In this document: positions 51,923 to 59,252 of the stretch, in pieces
How the letters are laid out: the number at the start of each line of letters is the position of its first letter
How positions within the stretch are numbered: position 1 is the stretch's first letter
Origin: Chloracidobacterium sp.
GTDB lineage: Bacteria > Acidobacteriota > Blastocatellia > Pyrinomonadales > Pyrinomonadaceae
NCBI GenBank assembly: GCA_016706275.1
Contig: JADJJY010000001.1
Location: 1 to 64,000 of the forward strand
DNA: 64,000 nucleotides
Direction: 5' to 3'
The notes under the pieces: model-generated
The model's database searches: none
What the model was told of the DNA's origin: nothing
The model's input: only the letters and a program-made list of their open reading frames with translations
Made by a program: the position numbers and the translations under genes

Positions 51923-52996
51923 ATGTCTGATATAGGTAAGATCCAAGATCTGTTGGGAGCGGAAGCCGACAACCTTTTGAACCATGTTTCAACGACCATC
52001 CCAAAAGAGAATATTCATTTACCCGGCGGCGATTTTGTCGACCGTGTATGGTCGCAGTCCGATCGGAATCCTCGCGTATTGAGATCACTTCAAACATTGC
52101 ACGATCATGGCCGACTTGGCGGCACCGGTTATGTGTCGATCTTGCCGGTCGACCAGGGCATCGAGCACTCGGCCGGAGCGTCTTTTGCTCCAAACCCGAT
52201 GTATTTCGACCCCGAAAATATCGTAAAGCTCGCGATCGAGGGTGGCTGTAACGCCGTCGCCTCGACCTATGGCGTGCTCGGCTCGGTCGCCCGCAAATAC
52301 GCCCACAAGATCCCGTTCATCGTAAAGATCAACCACAACGAACTGCTGACGTACCCGAATCAATTCGATCAGGTAATGTTTGGCACGGTCGAACAGGCGA
52401 GCAATATGGGTGCGGTAGCGGTCGGTGCAACGATCTATTTTGGTTCGGACCAGTCGACGCGACAGATCACCGAGGTCGCTGAGGCTTTTGCATTTGCCCA
52501 CGAGCTGGGGATGGCGACGATCCTTTGGTGCTACTTACGCAACTCAGCATTCAAGACGCCTGAGGGCGATATGCATACGGCAGCCGATCTGACCGCACAG
52601 GCAAATCACCTTGGGGTTACAATTCAGGCCGACATTATCAAGCAGAAATTGCCCGAACGAAACGGCGGCTACACGGCGCTCAATAAATCCGGCAGCTACG
52701 GCAAGACGCATTCAAAGGTTTACTCTGAACTATCAACTGACAACCCGATCGACCTCGTGCGTTATCAGGTAGCAAATTGTTATATGGGACGCTGCGGGTT
52801 GATCAACTCCGGAGGCGAATCAAAGGGCGAGAGCGATCTGGCCGATGCGGTCCGCACGGCGGTCGTCAACAAACGCGGCGGCGGCACCGGCCTCATCTCA
52901 GGTCGCAAGGCGTTCCAACGCCCGATGGCCGAAGGCGTTGAACTGCTCAACGCTATTCAGGACGTTTATCTTTCAAAAGATATAACCATCGCGTAA
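51923..52996 (+). CDS. fbaB: Class I fructose-bisphosphate aldolase, archaeal/FbaB type
   Basis: 357 residues, AGGAGATAG before the ATG. SILPVDQGIEHSAGASFAPNP near the start of the barrel, PFIVKINHNELLTYPNQFDQVMFGTVEQASNMGAVAVGATIYFGS with the Lys-containing strand, and the C-terminal GRCGLINSGGESKG phosphate site are all typical of FbaB. It splits fructose 1,6-bisphosphate by a Schiff base without metal. Single gene with its own terminator. Confidence 0.9.
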   Translation: MSDIGKIQDLLGAEADNLLNHVSTTIPKENIHLPGGDFVDRVWSQSDRNPRVLRSLQTLHDHGRLGGTGYVSILPVDQGIEHSAGASFAPNPMYFDPENIVKLAIEGGCNAVASTYGVLGSVARKYAHKIPFIVKINHNELLTYPNQFDQVMFGTVEQASNMGAVAVGATIYFGSDQSTRQITEVAEAFAFAHELGMATILWCYLRNSAFKTPEGDMHTAADLTAQANHLGVTIQADIIKQKLPERNGGYTALNKSGSYGKTHSKVYSELSTDNPIDLVRYQVANCYMGRCGLINSGGESKGESDLADAVRTAVVNKRGGGTGLISGRKAFQRPMAEGVELLNAIQDVYLSKDITIA

Positions 52997-53010
52997 TAAT
53001 CTTTTCATCA

Positions 53011-53050
53011 AGAAAGCCCGCAGTTTGAGTGATCAACCTGCGGGCTTTCT
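53011..53050. terminator. Bidirectional terminator between fbaB and the MBL-fold gene
   Basis: AGAAAGCCCGCAG (53011-53023) and CTGCGGGCTTTCT (53038-53050) form a perfect 13-pair stem between two convergent genes. Confidence 0.82.
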
Positions 53051-53069
53051 CGTCTGAATTTATAGAGAA

Positions 53070-53972
53070 CTATTTTTTCGAATAGCTCCTGTGGATCGTA
53101 TCGATCCACACATCCGTCTTAATAAATCCGGATCCGGCGTCTTTGTATTTTTCCGGTAGCCCCGTTTTTTTGATCTCTTCCAGCGATTTCCCTGCTTTCA
53201 TAGCATCCTGGACTATGGCCGAGGTCTCAACCAGGATTTGGTGATATGCCTTGAGGTCCGTAATAGTTGCGAGCGGCCCGTGGCCGGGAATTAGTTTGGC
53301 GTCTGCCGGCAGGGTCTTTATCAGCGAATCAATATTTCTGATCAGCCCCTGAACGCTGCCGCCGCTGTCGAGATCGACGAACGGAAATCGTCCCACAAAA
53401 AAGTCATCACCGAGATGAACGACATTTGCCTTTACAAAAAACACGACCGAGTCGCCATCGGTGTGGCCGTTCGGATAATGCACCGTTTTAACCTCTTCGC
53501 CATTAATGTGAACCGACATACTCTCGGTATATGTGAGCATCGGTAATGCAAATGACACATACGGAGCGGTTTTCTGCCCAAATATCACGGGCGGATCCAT
53601 CAGACGCTTACGAACATTTGTGTGAGCGACAATGATCGACTGTTTACCAAAAAACTCATTACCCTCCGTGTGATCGCCGTGCCAGTGCGTGTTGACGATA
53701 AACTTTGGGCTTGCAGAACCGAGCTCTTTCAAAGCGTCACGCAGCTTTTCGCTCACGACCTTGTAATCGTCGTCGATGATCAGAATGCCGTCGGGGCCAA
53801 CGATGGCTCCGATATTGCCGCCGCGGCCCTGCAACATATAAACATTGCCGCTAACCTTGGTGACCTTGACGGTCACGTCCTGTTTATTTTCAAAATGGCT
53901 ATCGTCGTTGTGAGCCAATGCAGAAAGGCACAACACTCCGGACAATATGATCGATGTGATCAATTTACGCAT
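53070..53972 (-). CDS. Secreted metallo-beta-lactamase-fold hydrolase
   Basis: 300 residues with a signal peptide (MRKLITSIILSGVLCLSALAH). Zinc motif FIVNTHWHGDHTEGNEFFG (HxHxDH), GHTDGDSVVFFVKANVVHLGDDFF (third His and bridging Asp), and IPGHGPLATITDLKAYH (last His). The layout resembles periplasmic quinoprotein-relay or lactamase-like hydrolases of Gram-negative bacteria. Substrate unknown. It follows the glyoxalase-II-like gene by about 30 bases on the same strand. Confidence 0.82.
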   Translation of the reverse strand: MRKLITSIILSGVLCLSALAHNDDSHFENKQDVTVKVTKVSGNVYMLQGRGGNIGAIVGPDGILIIDDDYKVVSEKLRDALKELGSASPKFIVNTHWHGDHTEGNEFFGKQSIIVAHTNVRKRLMDPPVIFGQKTAPYVSFALPMLTYTESMSVHINGEEVKTVHYPNGHTDGDSVVFFVKANVVHLGDDFFVGRFPFVDLDSGGSVQGLIRNIDSLIKTLPADAKLIPGHGPLATITDLKAYHQILVETSAIVQDAMKAGKSLEEIKKTGLPEKYKDAGSGFIKTDVWIDTIHRSYSKK

Positions 53973-54004
53973 AGTTTTCTACTCCAATTTGGTCCAAATA
54001 TCTG

Positions 54005-54700
54005 CTAAACAAATCGTCCTTTCGACAACTGGTAAACGCCCGTTAAGAAAGGATTGTACGCCTTTTCGCGGCCGATGGTCGTATCGTCTCCGTGACCACA
54101 AAAGACTGTAAAATCATCGCCGAGGCTGAGGATGTTCTCGGTGATCGAAGCGATCAGTTGGTCGTAATCACCGCCCGGCAGATCTGTACGGCCAATTGAT
54201 CCGCTAAAAAGGCAGTCGCCGGTAAAGACCTTTCGCTCACTTTCCTCGGCCAAAACGATATGCCCGAGCGTGTGGCCGGGACAGTGCCGCACCGAAAATC
54301 GCAGCTCGCCAACCTCGTAGATCTCGCCGTGCTGGAGATTGCGTGTGATCCGTGGCGGAGCTTCGTATTCCATTCCCATCGCCGCCATCTGGTGCGGCTG
54401 CATCCCCATCAACAGAGGCTGTTGCGGCAAGCTGTAATAGAGCGGCTCTTCGTCCTTGTGGATCAGGATCTCAGCGTCCGGAAATGCCATCGACAGCGCA
54501 AGCGTGCCGCCGACGTGGTCGAGGTGTCCGTGGGTCAGGATTATCCCTTGCAGTTCAAGGTCGTTATCATTAATAAACGCGACAACCGCATCCGAAGGTT
54601 CGCCCGGATCGATGCAGATCGCCTTTCGCGTCTGCTCACAAGCGACGACGCGCGTGTTTTGTTGAAACGCTGTTTGTACAAAAGTCTCTATTATCATCAC
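54005..54700 (-). CDS. Glyoxalase II-like MBL-fold hydrolase (YcbL type)
   Basis: 231 residues, no signal peptide. IILTHGHLDHVGGTLALS (HxHxDH), VRHCPGHTLGHIVLAEESERKVFTGDCLFSGSIGRTDLPGGDYDQLIASI and FCGHGDDTTIGREKAYNPFL contain the full metal set of type I/II glyoxalase-II-like enzymes. It probably hydrolyses glutathione- or other thioesters in the cytoplasm. Its ATG overlaps the stop of the 93-residue upstream gene by four bases. Confidence 0.85.
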   Translation of the reverse strand: MMIIETFVQTAFQQNTRVVACEQTRKAICIDPGEPSDAVVAFINDNDLELQGIILTHGHLDHVGGTLALSMAFPDAEILIHKDEEPLYYSLPQQPLLMGMQPHQMAAMGMEYEAPPRITRNLQHGEIYEVGELRFSVRHCPGHTLGHIVLAEESERKVFTGDCLFSGSIGRTDLPGGDYDQLIASITENILSLGDDFTVFCGHGDDTTIGREKAYNPFLTGVYQLSKGRFV

Positions 54701-54978
54701 TCAAAAGTACCCAAATATTTATCGATATCAAAATCGGTCTCGCGGCGATCCTTTAGGACAAAATGTATGGCGTCCCGATAGGTGTTTGCATCAGGTTTTG
54801 CGGTAAAGCACGGTGTTTCGATCTCGCTCAGATTGAGATAACTGATCAGACAACTCAACAGCATCCATAACAATATCTCGTCGGGCGGACCGAGCGGATT
54901 GTGTTTGATGATGCTCTCGCGGTCTTCACTAATTCCCTCGCAGATCCGTGCAAATTCGGCTTCGCTTATCTTAGTCAT
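54697..54978 (-). CDS. Small unknown protein in the GNAT-MBL operon
   Basis: 93 residues, overlapping both neighbours by four bases, which strongly supports it as real. MTKISEAEFARICEGISEDRESIIKHNP, then a hydrophobic stretch LLWMLLSCLISYLNLSE (about 37-53), then an acidic tail RRETDFDIDKYLGTFE. No family is recognised; one short amphipathic or buried helix is likely rather than a membrane span. Confidence 0.65.
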   Translation of the reverse strand: MTKISEAEFARICEGISEDRESIIKHNPLGPPDEILLWMLLSCLISYLNLSEIETPCFTAKPDANTYRDAIHFVLKDRRETDFDIDKYLGTFE

Positions 54979-55421
54979 ACCGATTCTTCGTACATCAAAT
55001 AATGCGAGGCATCCATCCCAACTCTTTCGTAAACTCTTTGTGCACGCGAATTATCATTTTCGACGTAGAGCCTAAATCCGCATACATCGCCTGCATCGGC
55101 GGCCCTTGCCTTAACAAAATCGTAGAGCTTAGCGTAGATCTTTTGACCGCGAAAATCCGGCCTGATGTATACGCTCTGTATCCACCACCACCACGCATTT
55201 CGCCAGTCGCTCCACTCGCGCGTGATCATCAGGCCGCCAGCGATCATGTTTTCGATTTCGGCAACGACGTAAAAGCCCTTTTCTTCATCGCCGAAAACCG
55301 CCTCGACGCCGCTTCGCAAAATGTTGCTCTCAAGCTGTTTGCCCTCGGTCTCGAGTGCCATCGCCTGGTTAAATTCGATCAGCGAATCGGCGTCATCCGC
55401 CGTCGCAAGCCTAATATTCAT
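54975..55421 (-). CDS. GNAT family N-acetyltransferase
   Basis: 148 residues. IRLATADDADSLIEFNQAMALETEGKQL at the start, AEIENMIAGGLMITREWSDWRNAWWWWIQSVYIRPDFRGQKIYAKLYDFVKARA containing the acetyl-CoA-binding RGQKIY motif, and GFRLYVENDNSRAQRVYERVGM with the typical end helix and strand. The substrate is unknown. First gene of a three-gene overlapping minus-strand unit. Confidence 0.87.
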   Translation of the reverse strand: MNIRLATADDADSLIEFNQAMALETEGKQLESNILRSGVEAVFGDEEKGFYVVAEIENMIAGGLMITREWSDWRNAWWWWIQSVYIRPDFRGQKIYAKLYDFVKARAADAGDVCGFRLYVENDNSRAQRVYERVGMDASHYLMYEESV

Positions 55422-55492
55422 ATATGTTTGCTTGACGAACCCCTCGCCGTCCTCTAGCCTAATATGTTTTGCCGACTGGCAATTTTCAGTGT

Positions 55493-56452
55493 ATGAAACT
55501 ACGGATACTTTACCACGGCAATTGCTTTGACGGCGTCTCGTCAGCTGCCATCTTTACCAAATTTTACCGGGCGACATTTGCACCGGATGCAGAGGTCGCT
55601 TATACGCCAACGATGCACCGTGCAGGGAATGCGTTTGACCGAGACCAGTTTGACGGCGACGAGAATGCGATCGTCGATTTCAAATATTGCCCAGACGAAC
55701 GCCTGACGTGGTGGTTTGATCATCATCAATCGGCATTTCTCTCCAAACCCGACGAAGAGCATTTTCTCGCCGACACATCGGGCCAGAAATTTCTCGATAC
55801 AACGAGCAAATCCTGCGCCGAGTTTATCGCCCGCATCGCCAAAGAGAAATACGGCTGGGTGGACGAGTCCTTGGCCGAACTGATCCACTGGGCACATATC
55901 ATCGACGGAGCCTTGTACGAATCCCCAGCTCAATGTGTCGAGCTTCGCTCGTCGGCCCTAAAGCTCATGCAGGTCATCGAGGGTGAAAAAGATCCGGCCT
56001 TTGTCGAGCAGATCATTCGGATGCTGACGACGATGCAGCTTGACGAGATCATCGAGAGTGCCGAGATACAGGCTAAACTTGAGCCAATTCTCAAACAGCA
56101 TTGGAGCACAGTCGAGCTGATCAAGGGCCGCTCGGTCGCCGAGCGCGGTGTCGTACATTTTGACCTGACCGGCACGGGCATCGAGGGCTATAACAAATTT
56201 ATCCCCTACTATTTTCACCCCGAGGTGACATACGTCGTGTCCCTGAGCCAAAGCGCGTTTCGCACCAAAATATCGGTCGGCTCAAACCCCTGGGCACCGC
56301 GCCCACGCACGCACAACATCGCCGAGATCTGCGAACGCTACGGCGGCGGCGGCCACGCCGTCGTCGGCGCCGTCAGCCTAAAGCCCGAGGATCTCGAACT
56401 CGGCAAAAAATATATGCAGGAGATCATCGAAGAGTTGCAGTTTGCCGAATAA
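55493..56452 (+). CDS. DHH-type phosphoesterase
   Basis: 319 residues from the ATG at 55493 (an upstream ATG at 55469 is less likely). ILYHGNCFDGVSSAAIF is the N-terminal motif, with NCFDG where DxDG is usual; AIVDFKYCPDERLTWWFDHHQS carries the DHH motif; the end, ERYGGGGHAVVGAVSL, is the DHHA1 GGGH motif. The family includes nanoRNases and cyclic-dinucleotide phosphodiesterases, but this long central helical region fits neither well. A TGGTCC repeat cluster starts just after its stop. Confidence 0.75.
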   Translation: MKLRILYHGNCFDGVSSAAIFTKFYRATFAPDAEVAYTPTMHRAGNAFDRDQFDGDENAIVDFKYCPDERLTWWFDHHQSAFLSKPDEEHFLADTSGQKFLDTTSKSCAEFIARIAKEKYGWVDESLAELIHWAHIIDGALYESPAQCVELRSSALKLMQVIEGEKDPAFVEQIIRMLTTMQLDEIIESAEIQAKLEPILKQHWSTVELIKGRSVAERGVVHFDLTGTGIEGYNKFIPYYFHPEVTYVVSLSQSAFRTKISVGSNPWAPRPRTHNIAEICERYGGGGHAVVGAVSLKPEDLELGKKYMQEIIEELQFAE

Positions 56453-56454
56453 GG

Positions 56455-56514
56455 CTTGGTCCGGTCCGGACCAGGTGGACCAGGTGGACCAAGGTGGACG
56501 AAGGTGGACCAAAA
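56455..56514. repeat. TGGTCC repeat cluster (copy 2, inverted orientation)
   Basis: It begins three bases after the stop at 56452. The palindrome GGTCCGGACC comes first, followed by four near-repeats of AGGTGGACC/AGGTGGACG and GGACCAAAAG. It is the inverse orientation of the cluster at 45704-45760. Confidence 0.65.
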
Positions 56515-56528
56515 GCTTAGGACAATAA

Positions 56529-56554
56529 AAAAGGCGGCCCGAAAGCCGCCTTTT
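56529..56554. terminator. Terminator between DHH gene and convergent gene
   Basis: AAAAGGCGGC (56529-56538) and GCCGCCTTTT (56545-56554) form the stem, usable from both strands. Confidence 0.8.
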
Positions 56555-56573
56555 CCCATTGGAATTGATCCAG

Positions 56574-57158
56574 TTATTTCTTAACGTAAACCTTGGTCGT
56601 GGAGTCCGTTCCGCCGTCGCGGTTTGGCCTTTGTGATTCGACTGACAGGGTTCCGTCAGTGTTTAACCACCATTTTTCGGTCGTGACGCGGTCGCCCATC
56701 GGTGTGCCGACCGTGCGGGTGATCTCGAGTTTTCCGCCATCGAGTTTTGCCTTGGTCGAGATCTGCATCGTGCCCATTTGTCCGGACATCTCGGTCTTGA
56801 CCTCTTTGCCGTCGAGGGCATAGCTTACGGTACCGTCACCACCGCCCATCATCCCGCCACCGCCCGTACGACCGCCACCGCCACCCGGAGGTGGTCCGCC
56901 AGCTGGAGGGCCGCCCGCAGGTGGACCACCCGCCGGAGGTGCTGCACGTTTGGTCGTCGTTTCGACCTTGAGGTCGGTCGCCGTCTGGGTAACGGTCAGC
57001 GTCTGTGATTCGATGCTCGTTTTTTCGCGGTCAGAGAGTTTCGACTTTGCGAGGTCGAGGTTCCAGGTTCCGCTAAAATCGACCGTCTTTTGTGCCGATG
57101 CCGAGATAGCCATTGCAAACAGCATCAAAGCCGCCGCAAACATAAAGTTCTTTTTCAT
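56574..57158 (-). CDS. Secreted protein with Gly/Pro repeat, unknown
   Basis: 194 residues from the ATG at 57158, where a signal peptide starts (MKKNFMFAAALMLFAMAISA). Early beta-rich part: DFSGTWNLDLAKSKLSDREKTSIESQTLTVTQTATDLKVETTTKRA. A low-complexity stretch (four repeats of PPAGG or PPPGG, then GGGGG) follows near 85-105, then a second beta part (TVSYALDGKEVKTEMSGQMGTMQISTKAKLDGGKLEITRTV). The GTWxLDxxKS start and repeated antiparallel strands suggest a lipocalin-like or DUF-type beta barrel. Common in Acidobacteria-like genomes; function unknown. Confidence 0.65.
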   Translation of the reverse strand: MKKNFMFAAALMLFAMAISASAQKTVDFSGTWNLDLAKSKLSDREKTSIESQTLTVTQTATDLKVETTTKRAAPPAGGPPAGGPPAGGPPPGGGGGRTGGGGMMGGGDGTVSYALDGKEVKTEMSGQMGTMQISTKAKLDGGKLEITRTVGTPMGDRVTTEKWWLNTDGTLSVESQRPNRDGGTDSTTKVYVKK

Positions 57159-57261
57159 AATATAGCTCCTACTAAAATTGATATCTGACAAGATTCATTT
57201 GTAAGACGCTAGTTTAGTCCAAATGGTTTTGGTCGAAGTGTAAAGAATTGTAAGTCCTCTC

Positions 57262-59055
57262 TTAGCCCGCTGCCTCCTCGCTGTCGCGATTGAGATGGCT
57301 GTTGCGATAACCGTACATAAAATAGACCACCATGCCGACTAGCAGCCAGACACCAAAGCGGATCCAGTTGGTCACGCCAAGCTCGGTCATCAGATACAGG
57401 CACGAAAGCAGCCCAAGTATCGGGATGAGCGAAAGCTTTTTGGTCAGGCTGAAAAAAACGAGCAACACCGACACGATGACAAAAAAGATCATCGGTATCT
57501 TGTGCGAAAATGCCCCGAGCATCGTCTCGCCGTCCTTAGGCGTGATGGTGATCAGATCACTGTAAAACGTCGGGCTAAAGTAATAAATTACGTATCCGAC
57601 GATGATCAATATCACAGGCAGCAGAAATTGCGAGTTGATATACGGCACGTATCGCGTCCCACTTTCCTTAAACTCTTTCTCCTTAAACAGCACGCCCGCA
57701 CAGACCACAACAAAAGCAAACAGAGTACCGATACTGGCGAGATCCGTGACCTCTGTCAGGTTCATAAATAGAGCCGGAATTGCGACGACAATGCCGGTAA
57801 TAATGGTCGCAAACCACGGAGTATTAAATCTTGGATGGATCGACGAAAAGATACGCGGCAACAAACCGTCGCGGCTCATCGCCATCCATAGACGGGGTTG
57901 GCCGATCTGAAACACAAGGAAAACTGTTGCCAAGGCGATCACAGCACTCACCGCGATGATGCCAGCGACCCACGGAATATTTGCACCCTCGGGGCCGAAA
58001 ACGAAAGCCAGCGGATCGCCGACATCAAGCTTGGTATAGCTGACCATTCCAGTTAGGACGAGGGCGACCGCGATATAAAGTATCGTACAAATGATCAAAG
58101 ATGCGATCATTGCGATCGGCAGGTCGCGTCGCGGATTCTTACACTCCTCAGCAGTTGTCGAAAGTGCGTCAAAACCGATGTAGGCAAAGAATACGGCCGA
58201 CACGCCCTTGAGCACGCCTTCGACGCCGTTCGGGGCAAATGGCGACCAGTTGGCCGGATTGACGTAATTGAGGCCGAGGAAAATGACCAGCAAAATAATA
58301 CCGATTTTGAGGACGGTCATGATGTTCGACGCAAATTTTGATTCGCGGATGCCGATAAACACGAGCGTCGTGATGACGAGCGTGATCAGCAACGCGGGCA
58401 GATCGCAGACGACCGAGATCGAGCCGAGCTTTGGTGCGTTGAGCCACGCGAGATAGCCGTCCATCTGACCGCAGCTTATGGCGGCGTCTGTCGCCGAGCA
58501 GGCGGTCGTTAGAGCATCAACGGTTGCACCGCCCGCGACAGCCTCAGTTACGGCCGCGTAGCCCCGCTTTGCCGTCAGAAAATCCATCGTAAAATGCAGC
58601 GGTATGTCGATACCGTAACCCTTCAAAAGACCGGTAAAATAATCGCTCCACGATATGGCGACAGCGATGTTACCGATGGCGTATTCGACGATCAGGTCCC
58701 AGCCGATGATCCAGGCTATAAATTCGCCCATCGACGCATACGCGTATGTGTATGCCGAACCGGCAACAGGTATCCGCGAGGCAAACTCAGCGTAGCAAAG
58801 TGCCGAAAACGCACACGCTGTTGCCGTAAAGACAAACAGCAGAGCGACCGCCGGGCCGCCGTTGTACGACGCCTTACCGACCATAGCAAAGATGCCGGCA
58901 CCGATAATGGCCGCAACGCCCATCAGCGTCAGGTCAAAAACGCCGAGCGTTCGACGTAGCGTTCCGGCAGGAGCCGCATCACCGACATGCTCCGTCATCC
59001 CGGCAGCGGCATCGGCCTGAATTTGCGAAATGGATTTGGTCCTGAATAGATTCAT
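57262..59055 (-). CDS. APC superfamily amino acid permease
   Basis: 597 residues with about 14 membrane helices. LGVFDLTLMGVAAIIGAGIFAMVGKASY is the conserved first helix (GAGIF); SALCYAEFASRIPVAGSAYTYAYASMGEFIAWIIGWDLIVEYAIG and AVFFAYIGFDALSTTAEECKNPRRDLPIAMI are typical of cationic amino acid transporters (YfnA/CAT group). A periplasmic insert of about 60 residues with Cys pairs (TTACSATDAAISCGQ) lies between helices 5 and 6. It imports amino acids with protons. Confidence 0.88.
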   Translation of the reverse strand: MNLFRTKSISQIQADAAAGMTEHVGDAAPAGTLRRTLGVFDLTLMGVAAIIGAGIFAMVGKASYNGGPAVALLFVFTATACAFSALCYAEFASRIPVAGSAYTYAYASMGEFIAWIIGWDLIVEYAIGNIAVAISWSDYFTGLLKGYGIDIPLHFTMDFLTAKRGYAAVTEAVAGGATVDALTTACSATDAAISCGQMDGYLAWLNAPKLGSISVVCDLPALLITLVITTLVFIGIRESKFASNIMTVLKIGIILLVIFLGLNYVNPANWSPFAPNGVEGVLKGVSAVFFAYIGFDALSTTAEECKNPRRDLPIAMIASLIICTILYIAVALVLTGMVSYTKLDVGDPLAFVFGPEGANIPWVAGIIAVSAVIALATVFLVFQIGQPRLWMAMSRDGLLPRIFSSIHPRFNTPWFATIITGIVVAIPALFMNLTEVTDLASIGTLFAFVVVCAGVLFKEKEFKESGTRYVPYINSQFLLPVILIIVGYVIYYFSPTFYSDLITITPKDGETMLGAFSHKIPMIFFVIVSVLLVFFSLTKKLSLIPILGLLSCLYLMTELGVTNWIRFGVWLLVGMVVYFMYGYRNSHLNRDSEEAAG

Positions 59056-59188
59056 AATGGTCCTCGCGCGATCAAATTTGGTCTAAGCTAATTTGTCTAA
59101 AGGGATGGTTTAACGCGAATTTTGAACCAATTCGGTTTGAGAGTCAAGAGTGTGCGGCGTGCTGATACTACTCGGCAAGATGTGAACA

Positions 59189-59220
59189 AAAAAAGAGCGG
59201 CCGTGTGGGACGACCGCTCC
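59189..59220 (-). terminator. Terminator of the SdrD-B protein gene
   Basis: GAGCGGCCGT (59196-59205) and ACGACCGCTC (59211-59220) pair with one mismatch; on the minus strand a run of seven T (59195-59189) follows. Confidence 0.75.
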
Positions 59221-59252
59221 TAGCCTGGGAGAGAGAATTGTCAGCCGCTCAA

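Noticed and set aside
56338..56559. A collagen-like Gly-Pro-Pro peptide on the minus strand
   Set aside because: It comes from translating the TGGTCC repeat and has no start context; it is a repeat artefact.
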